Shown: piece by piece, positions 1-10,491 of the stretch
Numbering within the stretch: the first letter of the stretch is position 1
How the letters are laid out: every line of letters starts with the position of its first letter
NCBI RefSeq assembly: GCF_000702005.1
Contig: NZ_JNKI01000001.1
Span: forward strand, 186,001-250,000
Origin: Selenomonas sp. ND2010
GTDB lineage: Bacteria; Bacillota; Negativicutes; Selenomonadales; Selenomonadaceae
DNA length: 64,000 bases
Direction: 5' to 3'
Translations under genes and position numbers: made by a program
Notes under the pieces: model-generated
Database searches by the model: none
The model's input: the letters and a program-made list of their open reading frames with translations, nothing else
What the model was told of the DNA's origin: nothing

Positions 1-594
1 GTGTCGAACAATGACCGTCCGGGGACCAATGTGTCGGGAACTAGTGACATGAACCCCATTAAGGAACAGATTGATTTGCTCATGAAGATTTGCCCGAATG
101 CTAAAACGATTGGAACCATCTATTGTTCCAGTGAGGTAAATTCGGAAGTTCAGGTAAAGGCCATGAAAGATTATGCCGAGTCGAAGGGACTCACGGTAAA
201 AATCGCTACGATTTCCACGGTCAACGATATTCAGCAGGCGGCTCAGAGCCTGGCCAGTGAGGTCGACGCTTTCTACGTGCCGACGGATAATATTCTCGCA
301 TCGGCAATGCCGAATCTCGTAGCAATCACGGATGCGGCCAAGAAACCGGTATTCTGCGGCGAGCCGAATATGGTCAAAGCAGGCGGCCTGGCTACGTATG
401 GTATCGATTATTACAAATTAGGCGTACAGACGGGACACATGGCTGCCGATGTATTGGAGGGCAAGGCGAAACCAGCCGAGATGCCAATCCAGACCGCGCA
501 GGATCTTACGGTCGTAATCAACAAAAAGAATGCGGCCGCTCTGGGGATTACGCTTCCAGCCGATGTCCTCAATGGTGCAGAAGTCGTAGAATAA
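1..594 (+). CDS. ABC transporter substrate-binding protein, TrpX type (5' end cut)
   Basis: C-terminal 197 residues of a periplasmic binding protein; the reading frame is open at base 1, so the signal peptide and first lobe lie outside the window. The visible part resembles the TrpX/PF04392 family: a GTSDMNPIKEQIDLLMKICP segment, then an alternating alpha/beta fold with the cleft-lining FYVPTDN and TYGIDYYKLGVQTGHMAADVLEGK stretches typical of these proteins. The family binds small ligands, tryptophan or related aromatics in studied Streptococcus cases, and delivers them to the permease encoded next. Permease and ATPase genes follow on the same strand within 85 bases, so this is one operon. 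Ligand identity is inferred from family and gene order only. Confidence 0.85.
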   Translation: MSNNDRPGTNVSGTSDMNPIKEQIDLLMKICPNAKTIGTIYCSSEVNSEVQVKAMKDYAESKGLTVKIATISTVNDIQQAAQSLASEVDAFYVPTDNILASAMPNLVAITDAAKKPVFCGEPNMVKAGGLATYGIDYYKLGVQTGHMAADVLEGKAKPAEMPIQTAQDLTVVINKKNAAALGITLPADVLNGAEVVE

Positions 595-677
595 CAGCCG
601 AGATTGACGCAGAGGGGCGTTTCGGATGCTGCTGCATTCGCTGCGCTCCTTTGTCATAAGTAATAGGAGATGCAAAT

Positions 678-1556
678 ATGGATTTAGTAATTGCTACGGT
701 CTCACAGGGCCTGTTATGGGCACTGCTGGCAATCGGTGTGTATTTGACCTTCCGCGTCCTCGATATCGCGGATTTGACGGTCGAAGGCAGTTTTCCGTTG
801 GGGGCTGCAACTGCCGCGACGCTCATTGTGGCAGGATATCATCCCCTCGTGGCTATTCTCGCTGCTTGCGTGACTGGTATGCTGGCTGGCGTAGTCACGG
901 GCATTCTTTGCACAAAGTTCAAGATTCCCGCCCTGCTGGCTGGTATTCTTACGATGATTGCCCTTTATTCGGTAAATCTTCGCATTATGGGAAAAGCCAA
1001 TCTGCCGTTGTTGCAACAGGATACGATTTTTACAATATGGAATTTGGGCATGGATAAGATGATGACTACTTTGGCGATTGGTGCTGTCATCGTTTTTGTG
1101 GTGGCGCTGCTGAATTATTGGTTCTTTGGCACGGAACTTGGGACCGCTGTCAGAGCTACGGGATTCAACCCGCATATGATTCGCGCCAATGGCATCAATA
1201 CGGACAATATGATCGTATTGGGGCTTTTGCTGTCCAATGGCCTTGTGGCGATTTCGGGAGCCCTGGTCGCGCAGAGCAATGGCTTTGCCGATGTCGGGAT
1301 GGGCGTTGGTACCATTGTCATTGGCTTGGCCTCGGTCATAATCGGGGAAGTGCTCTTTGGCACGCGCAGCTTCAAGAACTGCCTAATTTCCGTTATTCTG
1401 GGATCGATAGTCTATCGTGCCGTCATTGCCATCGTGCTGCAGATGGGAATGCCACCTAATGATTTGAAACTCTTCACGGCAATTCTAGTGGCGCTGGCAC
1501 TTTCAATGCCACTTTTGCAGGCGCGTTGGAATAAAATTAGGAAAGGAGGCCGCTGA
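678..1556 (+). CDS. ABC transporter permease, TrpY type
   Basis: Membrane permease of 292 residues with about eight hydrophobic segments, of the BPD_transp_2 (branched-chain amino acid/ribose-like) family that pairs with PF04392 binding proteins. Motifs include the N-terminal LAIGVYLTFRVLDIADLTVEGSFPLGAA segment (given here only as landmark LTVEGSFPLG near residues 38-47) and a GTAVRATGFNP loop near residue 150 that normally contacts the ATPase. A ribosome binding site AATAGGAGA lies just upstream of the ATG. It ends two bases before the ATPase gene, so the two are translationally coupled. It would form the inner-membrane channel of the importer. Confidence 0.88.
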   Translation: MDLVIATVSQGLLWALLAIGVYLTFRVLDIADLTVEGSFPLGAATAATLIVAGYHPLVAILAACVTGMLAGVVTGILCTKFKIPALLAGILTMIALYSVNLRIMGKANLPLLQQDTIFTIWNLGMDKMMTTLAIGAVIVFVVALLNYWFFGTELGTAVRATGFNPHMIRANGINTDNMIVLGLLLSNGLVAISGALVAQSNGFADVGMGVGTIVIGLASVIIGEVLFGTRSFKNCLISVILGSIVYRAVIAIVLQMGMPPNDLKLFTAILVALALSMPLLQARWNKIRKGGR

Positions 1557-1557
1557 G

Positions 1558-2352
1558 ATGCTTCATATCGAAAATATATCGAAGACATTCAATCCTGGAA
1601 CAATCACCGAAAAGCTGGCACTGCATAACGTGAGTCTCCATCTTGCACCAGGAGATTTTGTTACCGTTATCGGCGGCAATGGCGCCGGTAAATCGACGCT
1701 GATGAATTCCATTGCGGGGACCTATCCCGTAGATGAGGGGCGTATCACTATCGACGGAACGGACATCACCAAATGGCCGGAGCACAAACGGGCAAAATAC
1801 ATTGGCCGGGTATTCCAGGACCCGATGATGGGAACGGCTGCTGGCATGATGATTGAAGAGAATCTGGCAATTGCTGCCAGACGCGGCAAATCGCCGACGC
1901 TTAAATGGAGTTCTTCGGCAGACAGCCGGCAGCATTTCCGGGAATTGTTAATGAGCTTGAACCTGGGATTGGAAGACCGGTTGGAATCAAAAGTAGGCTT
2001 GCTTTCCGGAGGACAGCGGCAGGCGCTCACGCTGCTCATGGCGACGATGGCACAGCCAAAACTATTGCTGCTCGATGAACATACGGCAGCGCTCGACCCG
2101 AAAACAGCCGAAAAAGTTTTGTCGCTTACGGATAAAATCGTCAAACAGCAAAAACTCACGACATTGATGATTACGCATAACATGCGCGATGCGCTTAAGT
2201 ATGGCAACCGGCTCATCATGATGTATGAGGGGCATATTCTTTTCGATATTGATAGCGAGAAGAAAAAGAATCTTGGCATTAAGGATTTGCTGGCAATGTT
2301 TGAAAAGGCAGCTGGCAGTGAATTGAATAGCGATAGTTTGCTGCTCAGCTAA
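1558..2352 (+). CDS. ABC transporter ATP-binding protein, TrpZ type
   Basis: Cytoplasmic ATPase subunit of 264 residues. Walker A is GGNGAGKST (about residues 40-48), the signature motif is LSGGQRQALTLLMA (about 148-161), and Walker B is LLLLDEHTAALDP (about 169-181), all intact; the switch histidine is in MITHNM. The start lies directly after the permease stop with the permease's own GGAGG tail as ribosome binding site. It completes a binding protein-permease-ATPase importer. A rho-independent terminator follows at 2363-2396, so the operon ends here. Confidence 0.92.
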   Translation: MLHIENISKTFNPGTITEKLALHNVSLHLAPGDFVTVIGGNGAGKSTLMNSIAGTYPVDEGRITIDGTDITKWPEHKRAKYIGRVFQDPMMGTAAGMMIEENLAIAARRGKSPTLKWSSSADSRQHFRELLMSLNLGLEDRLESKVGLLSGGQRQALTLLMATMAQPKLLLLDEHTAALDPKTAEKVLSLTDKIVKQQKLTTLMITHNMRDALKYGNRLIMMYEGHILFDIDSEKKKNLGIKDLLAMFEKAAGSELNSDSLLLS

Positions 2353-2362
2353 GAAGGTTAAG

Positions 2363-2396
2363 AAAACGAGTCTTGAGATATTCCAAGGCTCGTTTT
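2363..2396 (+). terminator. Rho-independent terminator of the ABC operon
   Basis: Stem AAAACGAGTCTTG pairs with CAAGGCTCGTTTT (one G-T wobble) around an 8-base loop, ending in a T run. It lies 10 bases after the ATPase stop. Confidence 0.85.
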
Positions 2397-2403
2397 TGCT
2401 ATA

Positions 2404-2449
2404 TGTACCGGTTACCGGATTTTGTACCAGTATCCGTATCTTGTACCAG
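2404..2449. repeat. Three direct repeats of TGTACC with exact 19-bp period
   Basis: TGTACC occurs at 2404, 2423 and 2442. The first two 19-base units agree at 14 of 19 positions (pattern TGTACCRGTWWCCGKATYT), and the third is partial. The array lies 78 bases upstream of the glucosidase start. Nearly two helical turns per unit would place each copy on the same DNA face, as in a repeated activator or repressor site. The binding protein is unknown. Confidence 0.5.
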
Positions 2450-2526
2450 CGTTCACAGGAAGTCATCACAGTTAAGAGGAATAGTAAAAGAGATAGAAAA
2501 GAATCGATTGGTGGGAGGTAGGTTCT

Positions 2527-4215
2527 ATGAGCCCTGAGAAGCATGCATGGTGGAAAGAAGCCGTTATTTATCAGATTTATCCGCGGTCCTTTGCCGATAG
2601 TAATGGGGATGGCATTGGCGATTTGAATGGGATTACTGCGCATTTGGATTATTTGGCAAAACTTGGCATCGATGTAATCTGGTTGTCGCCGATTTATCAA
2701 TCCCCCAATGATGACAATGGATACGATATTTCCGATTATCGGAATATCATGGCCGAATTTGGCACCATGGAAGATTTTGATCGGCTGCTGCGCGAAGCCC
2801 ATGCACGTCATATTCGAATCGTGATGGATTTAGTGGTCAATCATACTTCGGATGAGCATCCTTGGTTTATTGAAAGCCGCAAGTCCAAAGATAATCCGTA
2901 TCGGGATTATTATATCTGGCGGAATCCTACGGAAACAGGGGAGGCGCCGAATCACTGGGAATCCTGTTTCAGTGGTTCGGCCTGGCAGTACGATGCGTTG
3001 ACCGGTCAATATTATCTGCACTGTTTCAGCCGCAAACAGCCGGATTTAAACTGGGAGAATCCCAAAGTCCGTGATGAGGTTTTTGATCTCATGGACTTTT
3101 GGTGCCGCAAGGGCATTGATGGGTTTCGGATGGATGTCATCTCGATGATCAGCAAAGACCAGTCGTTTCCCGAGGGACCTTTAAATGCCGATGGGTATAG
3201 CGATATGTTTTCCTATGTCTGCAATGGGCCGCGGGTCCATGAATACCTGCAGGAAATGAATCGGCGTGTCCTTTCCCAATACGATTTGCTGACGGTGGGA
3301 GAGACGGCTGGTGTTACCGTAGAGGAAGCCAAGAAATATGCCAACAGCGAAGGAACGGAGCTCGGGATGGTCTTTCACTTTGAACATACCGATGGGGCAG
3401 CCAACTCAGACGCTGTCTTTGGCAAATGGACGTATACACCACCCAAGCTCGCCTATGTTCGCAAAATCCTGAATAAATGGCAGCTTGAACTGGAGGGAAA
3501 AGCATGGGGGAGTCTTTACTGGGATAATCACGACCAGCCGCGGGTGGTATCGAGATTTGGCAACGATTCGGAGAAATGGCGCGTGAAGTCGGCAAAAATG
3601 CTGGCCACCGTCCTTCATCTGCAAAAGGGAACGCCCTATATCTATCAGGGAGAGGAAATCGGTATGACCAATCGTCATTTTTCCTCTGTTGACGATTGTG
3701 CGGATATCGAGGAGAAGAATGCTTGGCAACAGCTGGTGGTTGAGCAAAAACTCATCGATGGGAAAACCTTGCTGAAATGTTTTGACTGTGTGGCCCGAGA
3801 CAATGCACGCACACCGATGCAATGGGATGATACGCCGAATGCAGGCTTTACGACCGGGAAGCCATGGCTGGCGGTGAATCCCAATTATACGGGCATCAAC
3901 GTCGAGCAGGCGCTGGCAGATAAAGAGTCGGTCTTTTATTATTATCAGCGTTTGATTGAACTTCGGCATACCTTGCCCATCATCGTTTATGGCAGGTTTA
4001 AGCCACTGCTGGAGGATAGTGAGGAGATTTATGCCTACCAGCGGCTTATGGATGGTCAGGTTTTGACGGTAGCGGCAAACTGGACCGACAGGGAGGTAGC
4101 ATGCCCGCTGTTTGCAGCCGATTCCTGTGAGGAGTTGATTTCCAATTATGACGTACATAAGGAAGGATTCTTGCAGCCCTATGAAGCACGCGTTGTGTGG
4201 GAGGCACGTCGTTAA
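2527..4215 (+). CDS. GH13 alpha-1,6-glucosidase (oligo-1,6-glucosidase / dextran glucosidase type)
   Basis: Cytoplasmic glycoside hydrolase of 562 residues, the usual length for GH13 subfamily 31. N-terminal AVIYQIYPRSFADSNGDGIG and QPDLNWENP are hallmarks. Catalytic residues are visible: nucleophile Asp in GFRMDVI, acid/base Glu in LTVGETAG, and the third Asp in WDNHDQPR. The Val after the nucleophile (MDVI) is the residue associated with alpha-1,6 rather than alpha-1,4 specificity. It would release glucose from isomalto-oligosaccharides or dextran fragments. No signal peptide is seen. A good GGGAGG site precedes the ATG. It stands alone behind a repeat-containing leader. A trehalose-6-phosphate hydrolase is the main alternative. 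Confidence 0.88.
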   Translation: MSPEKHAWWKEAVIYQIYPRSFADSNGDGIGDLNGITAHLDYLAKLGIDVIWLSPIYQSPNDDNGYDISDYRNIMAEFGTMEDFDRLLREAHARHIRIVMDLVVNHTSDEHPWFIESRKSKDNPYRDYYIWRNPTETGEAPNHWESCFSGSAWQYDALTGQYYLHCFSRKQPDLNWENPKVRDEVFDLMDFWCRKGIDGFRMDVISMISKDQSFPEGPLNADGYSDMFSYVCNGPRVHEYLQEMNRRVLSQYDLLTVGETAGVTVEEAKKYANSEGTELGMVFHFEHTDGAANSDAVFGKWTYTPPKLAYVRKILNKWQLELEGKAWGSLYWDNHDQPRVVSRFGNDSEKWRVKSAKMLATVLHLQKGTPYIYQGEEIGMTNRHFSSVDDCADIEEKNAWQQLVVEQKLIDGKTLLKCFDCVARDNARTPMQWDDTPNAGFTTGKPWLAVNPNYTGINVEQALADKESVFYYYQRLIELRHTLPIIVYGRFKPLLEDSEEIYAYQRLMDGQVLTVAANWTDREVACPLFAADSCEELISNYDVHKEGFLQPYEARVVWEARR

Positions 4216-4323
4216 TCCGTCACAGCGAAACTTTTTTCGGTTATAGGCAGGAATATGTCGCAATTAGACGAATCTTTCAATTTATAAGGGAGTGAGTTTC
4301 GGAAGCGTAAGGGAGGGAAAACT

Positions 4324-6117
4324 ATGTTTTTTATGAAATCCGTTCGGGGCAAATTGACGGCACTGTTCGTGCTGGTCAGTGTAACGGCTACTCTGGCGGT
4401 AGGCGGCTATTTCATTTACACGACGATTTCGGATAATGAAAAACTCGTAAATCAATATCGGCAGGAACTATCGGAACATTACGACCGCGAGTTAAAGTTA
4501 CAGACGGAAGGCATTGTTTCGTCACTCAACGGCATCTATGCCCGCCAGCAGTCGGGGGAATTGACGGAAGAACAGGCAAAAAAATTGGCAAAAGACGTGA
4601 TCCGTTCGGTTCGTTACGATGAGGGGAAAGGCTATTTCTTTGCCGATGAAAAAAACACCGGGATTTGTGTGGTGCATGCCGGCAATCCGAATGCAGAAGG
4701 CAAGATGCGCCGGGGCGAAAAAGATCCCAATGGTGTGCCGTATATGGAAAATATGTTGAAGGAAGGCCAGAAAGATGGCGGCGGCTTTGTGGATTTCTCC
4801 TATCCGAAACCGGGAGAGAGCCAGTCGCTTCCCAAACGCAATTATGTTTTGGAATTCAAACCGTATCAGTGGATAATCGGCACGGGCTCCTGGGTGGATT
4901 ATATCGATGCGGAAGTAAATAAGTATATGGAAGAAAACAAGGAGGCTCTTTACCATAAGATTTTAATCTCGGCGCTTATTATCCTGGCTGTATCGGCCAT
5001 CATGGCGCTGCTTGGCGTAAAGATTGCCCAGACTTTTGGCGATCCCATCAGCTTCGTGACGGGACGTCTGCAGAAATTTGCCAAAGGCGATTATCGCCAG
5101 GAAGCCGTAAAAGCGGAGTATGCAGAACGTGAAGACGAAATTGGTGAGATGATTGAGATCCTAAAGGTTCTCGGTGGCAATATGCGAACCCTCATGGGGT
5201 CAATCCGGGCGTCGTCGGAACATGTATCTTCGGATGCGGCAAATCTCAATGAGATGACGGCGCAGTCGGCAGCTGCCAGCCAGCAGGTGGCTGAATCGAT
5301 TACCGATGTAGCCAGCGCCTCCAATAAGCAGCTGTTAGCGGTCGATGATGCCTCGAAGTCCATGGATACGCTGATGGATAAAATTGGCGGCATGGCCCAT
5401 AACGCTCGCCGGGCGGCTGTTGAGACCAAGCAGGCTACGGAGAAGGCCCAGAATGGTAATGCCGTAGTTAACCGTACGGTCAAAGACATGGCCCGCCTCA
5501 GTGAGGTGGTGGGTGAGTCGGCCCGCATGGTTAATAATCTCGGGGAGCGTTCGGATACGATTGGCCGCATCACCGATACGATTTCGGGGATTGCGGAGCA
5601 GACGAATCTCTTGGCACTCAATGCAGCAATCGAAGCAGCCCGGGCTGGTGACGCTGGTCGTGGCTTTGCCGTAGTCGCTGAGGAAATCCGTAAACTGGCC
5701 GCACAGTCGGAAGAAGCTGCCAGCCAGATTGCTGAGCTCATCGGACAGATTCAGAAAGACACGCAGCAGGCGGTTGACAGCATGCATGAAGGTACGGACA
5801 ATCTCGTCACAGCAAAAGACAGCGTCGAAGAAACGGGACGCGAATTCAACGATATTGTCGCCTTGGTTGAAAAAATTGCCAATCGCTCGCAGCAGATTGC
5901 GGACGCATCGAAAGAGGCTACCGATAGTGCTGATAGTTGTCAGTCGGCTATCCATGACATTGAGGGAATGAGCCGCAGTGTCGTAGCAAACTGTGAGACC
6001 GTATCGGCAGCAACGGAAGAGCAGACAGCATCGGTGCATGAAATGAATTCGAACAGTGAGCAGCTTGCCGAAATGGCCAAAAACTTGCAGCAGGAAGTCG
6101 AGAAATTCAAGGTTTGA
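4324..6117 (+). CDS. Methyl-accepting chemotaxis protein with single Cache domain
   Basis: Chemoreceptor of 597 residues. A transmembrane helix at about 8-30 is followed by a periplasmic sCache_2-type domain (about 35-205; motifs [15 protein letters not shown] and [15 protein letters not shown]), a second transmembrane helix at about 212-235, a HAMP region (about 236-295), and a long coiled-coil signalling domain. The hairpin tip reads [20 protein letters not shown] followed by [15 protein letters not shown], the nearly invariant kinase/CheW-contact region. No C-terminal CheR-binding pentapeptide is visible. It would sense an extracellular small molecule and regulate CheA. The start is the ATG with GGGAGGG eight bases upstream. 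It appears monocistronic. Confidence 0.93.
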   Translation: MFFMKSVRGKLTALFVLVSVTATLAVGGYFIYTTISDNEKLVNQYRQELSEHYDRELKLQTEGIVSSLNGIYARQQSGELTEEQAKKLAKDVIRSVRYDEGKGYFFADEKNTGICVVHAGNPNAEGKMRRGEKDPNGVPYMENMLKEGQKDGGGFVDFSYPKPGESQSLPKRNYVLEFKPYQWIIGTGSWVDYIDAEVNKYMEENKEALYHKILISALIILAVSAIMALLGVKIAQTFGDPISFVTGRLQKFAKGDYRQEAVKAEYAEREDEIGEMIEILKVLGGNMRTLMGSIRASSEHVSSDAANLNEMTAQSAAASQQVAESITDVASASNKQLLAVDDASKSMDTLMDKIGGMAHNARRAAVETKQATEKAQNGNAVVNRTVKDMARLSEVVGESARMVNNLGERSDTIGRITDTISGIAEQTNLLALNAAIEAARAGDAGRGFAVVAEEIRKLAAQSEEAASQIAELIGQIQKDTQQAVDSMHEGTDNLVTAKDSVEETGREFNDIVALVEKIANRSQQIADASKEATDSADSCQSAIHDIEGMSRSVVANCETVSAATEEQTASVHEMNSNSEQLAEMAKNLQQEVEKFKV

Positions 6118-6173
6118 TGCTTGGTTTATGGTTACGATTGATGAGAATTATGAATTGGGTTCATAAAATTACC

Positions 6174-6202
6174 TTGACATTATGGTCCAGGTATCGTATG
6201 AT
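6174..6202 (+). promoter_or_regulatory. Promoter of the metK leader
   Basis: TTGACA at 6174-6179 and TATGAT at 6197-6202 are separated by 17 bases. This places the transcription start just ahead of the SAM riboswitch. Confidence 0.8.
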
Positions 6203-6226
6203 GGAATCAATAAAGCTGAATATGAA

Positions 6227-6327
6227 CTCATCCAGAGCAGTGGAGGGAATGGCCCGATGAAACTGCGGCAACCATTGACGTAAGTCAAAACGGTGCCAAT
6301 TCCTTTAGGTTTTACCTATAAGATGAG
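6227..6327 (+). ncRNA. SAM-I (S-box) riboswitch controlling metK
   Basis: The P1 helix CTCATC (6227-6232) pairs with GATGAG (6322-6327). Between them are the conserved S-box blocks CAGAGCAGTGGAGGGA, GGCCCGATGAAAC and GGCAACC, followed by the P3 and P4 hairpins. The right strand of P1 extended to AGATGAGAG (6321-6329) can instead pair with CTCTCGTTT (6344-6352), nine pairs with two G-T, which would form an anti-terminator. SAM binding would hold P1, free the terminator and switch metK off, as known for this class. Confidence 0.95.
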
Positions 6328-6339
6328 AGTTAGGAAATC

Positions 6340-6367
6340 AAAGCTCTCGTTTTAACGAGGGCTTTTT
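6340..6367 (+). terminator. Riboswitch-controlled terminator
   Basis: AAAGCTCTCG (6340-6349) pairs with CGAGGGCTTT (6356-6365), one wobble, followed by a T run. The left arm overlaps the anti-terminator partner, giving mutually exclusive structures. Confidence 0.88.
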
Positions 6368-6432
6368 CTTATGAATCGGAACGTTTGAGGCTATTCAGCA
6401 GAGATTAAGGAACTACTAGGGAGGTAGATTTA

Positions 6433-7623
<1,191 letters not shown>

Positions 7624-7641
7624 TCGGTTCTTTATTGATAG

Positions 7642-7683
7642 AAACGCCTTTTCTCCGATTGCTGGGAGAAAAGGCGTTTTTAT
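7642..7683 (+). terminator. Rho-independent terminator of metK
   Basis: Perfect 15-bp stem: AAACGCCTTTTCTCC (7642-7656) with its complement at 7665-7679, then T residues. Confidence 0.93.
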
Positions 7684-7693
7684 TAAAAAAACA

Positions 7694-7722
7694 TTGACAA
7701 GCCAACGGGTCTATACTAGAAT
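7694..7722 (+). promoter_or_regulatory. Promoter of typA
   Basis: TTGACA at 7694-7699 and TAGAAT at 7717-7722 with a 17-base spacer. The -35 region reads TTGACAAGCCAA, one base away from the TTGAC-NN-GTCAA palindrome that recurs in the right half of the window. Confidence 0.7.
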
Positions 7723-7817
7723 TTATATTGTTACTTTGTATGTAGACAGCGTATATCTTGAGTTTTATGGATACCAACGTGTATCCATTTTGTTTATTAG
7801 GAGGCAGATTACACAGA

Positions 7818-9644
7818 ATGAGTATGATGACCAATGACAAGCTGAGAAATATTGCAATTATCGCCCACGTCGACCATGGTAAGACGACGCTGGTCGATGC
7901 AATGCTCAAGCAGAGTCACGTTTTCCGTTCCAATGAGCAGGTTGCTGAGCGTGTCATGGACTCCGGCGATATCGAGCGTGAGCGCGGTATCACGATCCTG
8001 TCCAAGAACACGGCAATCATGTACAACGACATCAAAATCAACATCGTTGATACGCCGGGCCATGCGGACTTCGGCGGCGAGGTTGAGCGTGTCCTGAACA
8101 TGGTTGATGGTGTCGTTCTGCTCGTCGATGCATTCGAGGGCCCGATGCCGCAGACGAAATACGTTCTGCGCAAGGCACTCGAGCAGGGCCTCAAGCCGAT
8201 CGTTGTCATCAACAAGATCGATAAACCGAACCAGCGCGTAGACGACGTTTACGATGAAGTCCTCGAGCTCTTCATGGAGCTCGATGCCGATGACGATCAG
8301 CTCGACTTCCCGGTCATCTATGCTACGGCCCGCGATGGTGTCGCCAAGTACAAGATGGAAGACGACAATGCAGATCTTACGCCGCTGATGGAGACCATCG
8401 TCAAAGAGATTCCGGCACCGAAAGGCGATCCGGAGGCTCCGCTGCAGATGATGGTCACGACGCTCGAGTCTGATTCCTTCGTTGGCCGCGTGGCTATCGG
8501 CCGCATCATCCGTGGTACGGCGAAAACGAACCAGAACGTTGTCCTCATCAATGGCGATCAGACGATCAAAGCCAAAATCGGTAAGGTATTCGTTTACCAG
8601 GGCCTCAAACGCGTGGAGACCGAGTCGGCCAGCATGGGCGACATCGTTGCTCTGACGGGCCTCGGCGATGTTTCCATCGGCTACACGGTTGCCGATGCCG
8701 AGAATCCGGAGGCTCTGCCGACGATCAACATCGACGAGCCGACGCTTTCCATGACCTTTGGTGTCAACACGAGCCCGTTCGCAGGCCGTGAGGGCGAGTT
8801 CGTTACGTCCCGCCATCTGCGCGATCGTCTGTTCAAAGAGATTGAGACGAACGTTGCCATGAAGGTCGAGGAGACGGATTCTGCCGATGTCTTCAAGGTT
8901 TCCGGCCGTGGTGAGCTGCATCTTTCCATTCTCATCGAGACGATGCGCCGCGAGGGCTATGAGCTGCAGGTCGGTAAACCGGAAGTTGTTTACAAGACCA
9001 TCAACGGCCAGCTCTGCGAGCCGATCGAGAACCTGACGGTCGAGGTACCGCAGGAATTCATGGGCGCTGTTATGGAAGGCCTCGGCACGCGTAAGGCTGA
9101 GCTCGTCAACATGACGGAGACAGCTGGTTACATGCGCCTTGAGTTCACGATTCCGGCCCGCGGCCTGATTGGTTTCCGTTCCGAGCTCCTCACGAGCACG
9201 AAGGGCAACGGCATCATGAACCATGTCTTCCACGGCTATGCTCCGTACAAAGGCGACATCCCGGGCCGTACGCGCGGTTCCCTCGTTGCTTTCGAGCAGG
9301 GTGAGACGACGGGCTATGGTATCTTCACGCTGCAGGATCGCGGCACGATGTTCGTCGGCCCGGGCGAGGCCGTTTACGAAGGCATGATTGTCGGTGAAAA
9401 CTCCCGTGAGAACGATATCGACATCAATCCGTGCAAGAAGAAGAACGTATCCAACATGCGTACGTCGTCTTCGGATGAAGCCATCCGCATCACGCCGCCG
9501 CGCATCCTGTCCCTTGAGCAGGCTATCGAGTACATCAACAGCGATGAGCTTGTCGAGGTTACGCCGGAGCACGTCCGTCTGCGCAAATCCATCCTTGACC
9601 GTACGGTTCGTGGCCGTAATGCCAAGAATGCTCGCAAAGGCTGA
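7818..9644 (+). CDS. typA: Translational GTPase TypA/BipA
   Basis: Ribosome-associated GTPase related to EF-G and LepA, linked to stress responses and 50S assembly. The 608 residues from the chosen start match the family length. G1 is [10 protein letters not shown]2 contains RERGITI, G3 is [11 protein letters not shown] and G4 is NKID, all within the first 140 residues. The EF-G-like domains and the C-terminal domain ([20 protein letters not shown] region) follow. The start at 7818 ([20 protein letters not shown]) is preferred over an upstream in-frame ATG at 7758 because AGGAGG lies at 7799-7804 and family N termini begin there. It has its own promoter and terminator. Confidence 0.96.
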   Translation: MSMMTNDKLRNIAIIAHVDHGKTTLVDAMLKQSHVFRSNEQVAERVMDSGDIERERGITILSKNTAIMYNDIKINIVDTPGHADFGGEVERVLNMVDGVVLLVDAFEGPMPQTKYVLRKALEQGLKPIVVINKIDKPNQRVDDVYDEVLELFMELDADDDQLDFPVIYATARDGVAKYKMEDDNADLTPLMETIVKEIPAPKGDPEAPLQMMVTTLESDSFVGRVAIGRIIRGTAKTNQNVVLINGDQTIKAKIGKVFVYQGLKRVETESASMGDIVALTGLGDVSIGYTVADAENPEALPTINIDEPTLSMTFGVNTSPFAGREGEFVTSRHLRDRLFKEIETNVAMKVEETDSADVFKVSGRGELHLSILIETMRREGYELQVGKPEVVYKTINGQLCEPIENLTVEVPQEFMGAVMEGLGTRKAELVNMTETAGYMRLEFTIPARGLIGFRSELLTSTKGNGIMNHVFHGYAPYKGDIPGRTRGSLVAFEQGETTGYGIFTLQDRGTMFVGPGEAVYEGMIVGENSRENDIDINPCKKKNVSNMRTSSSDEAIRITPPRILSLEQAIEYINSDELVEVTPEHVRLRKSILDRTVRGRNAKNARKG

Positions 9645-9672
9645 GATTAAAATCAAATAGTTACAACATAGC

Positions 9673-9713
9673 AGTCCTGCTGGAAAAATAAAATTTTTTT
9701 CAGCAGGACTTTT
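9673..9713 (+). terminator. Rho-independent terminator of typA
   Basis: AGTCCTGCTG (9673-9682) pairs with CAGCAGGACT (9701-9710), with an extra A/T-rich pairing in the loop, followed by TTTT. Confidence 0.85.
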
Positions 9714-9730
9714 GCATTTGAGCGCGAAGT

Positions 9731-9775
9731 ATGTTATCATGTTGATAGTTGAATTGTGAATTATGTTGATAACAT
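9731..9775. promoter_or_regulatory. Inverted repeat upstream of sepF
   Basis: ATGTTATCA (9731-9739) and TGATAACAT (9767-9775) are perfect inverted arms separated by 27 bases, about 75 bases before the sepF start. This could be a paired operator half-site or a leader hairpin; nothing more can be said. Confidence 0.35.
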
Positions 9776-9848
9776 GGATAAGTCTCCGCAAGGCACGTCT
9801 AATTCGTGTGAATTAATTGAAGCTGTAAAATTGGAAGGACGAGATGAT

Positions 9849-10379
9849 ATGGGCGTAGGCGCTATTTTGGAAGAGAAATTCTCTAAACTTAGAGATATAC
9901 TGATGCCGATTGAGGATTTCGGCGAAATTGAGGAAGATTACGCTGAAATGAAAAAAACTTCGGCAGTAAAGGAAGCACCAGCAGCTCAGAGTTACGCTGA
10001 GGAACTGAAGGTATCTAATGGTGGTACGGTTCGGTTTGACCGTTCGGGTTATCAGACGGGATCTTATCAGCATCATGAGTCGAATCGTCCGCAGTTGACG
10101 GTTCATACGACGAAAACGCCGGCATTGAAAGTGCAGATTTATGCACCGAGCACCTTTGACCAGGTGGCTGCCATTTCGGATGATTTGAAGGCAGGCAAGG
10201 CTTGTGTCGTAAACTACGAAAAGGTCGAAGATGCTGAGCAGCGCCGCATTTGTGATTTCGTCAATGGTACTTGCTATGTCTTGGATGGCTGCGCGAAGCG
10301 CATCTCAGACAAGATTGTTCTTTACGTGCCGCAGGGTGTGGATGTAACAGAAGCCATGACGGTTGCGTTGACGGATTGA
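9849..10379 (+). CDS. sepF: Cell division protein SepF
   Basis: SepF anchors FtsZ filaments to the membrane and is an alternative to FtsA in Firmicutes. The 176-residue product has an N-terminal helix (MGVGAILEEKFSKLRDI) of the membrane-targeting kind, an acidic linker, and a conserved C-terminal domain of about 85 residues with KVQIYAPSTFDQVAAISDDL, AGKACVVNYEKVE and RRICDFVNGTCYVLDG. The start at 9849 is chosen for its GGAAGG site; upstream in-frame codons lack one. It stands alone rather than beside ftsZ. It is worth noting because the island further on encodes two FtsZ-like proteins, one of which lacks the tail SepF normally binds. Confidence 0.92.
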   Translation: MGVGAILEEKFSKLRDILMPIEDFGEIEEDYAEMKKTSAVKEAPAAQSYAEELKVSNGGTVRFDRSGYQTGSYQHHESNRPQLTVHTTKTPALKVQIYAPSTFDQVAAISDDLKAGKACVVNYEKVEDAEQRRICDFVNGTCYVLDGCAKRISDKIVLYVPQGVDVTEAMTVALTD

Positions 10380-10408
10380 TTTGCCCGTATTGCATTGTTG
10401 ATGATGGG

Positions 10409-10440
10409 ACCAGGCAGACGCTTTGACTGCCTGGTTTTAT
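10409..10440 (+). terminator. Rho-independent terminator of sepF
   Basis: ACCAGGCAG (10409-10417) pairs with CTGCCTGGT (10427-10435), followed by T-rich sequence. Confidence 0.9.
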
Positions 10441-10457
10441 TTTTATGTTTACCTATT

Positions 10458-10469
10458 ATAACCGGTTAT
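10458..10469. promoter_or_regulatory. Palindrome ATAACCGGTTAT upstream of pepD
   Basis: Perfect 12-base palindrome 23 bases before the pepD ATG, in a position where a repressor would block the promoter. The regulator is unknown. Confidence 0.35.
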
Positions 10470-10491
10470 GTTAAATGAGTGAGGGATTCCT

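Noticed and set aside
4216-4323. Possible riboswitch ahead of the chemoreceptor
   Set aside because: The leader has a GC-poor 108-base stretch, but no conserved c-di-GMP or other riboswitch core could be matched.
7809-9791. 660-codon open frame on the minus strand opposite typA
   Set aside because: It is the shadow of typA: strong codon bias in a highly expressed gene leaves the opposite strand free of stops. No ribosome binding site or family content.
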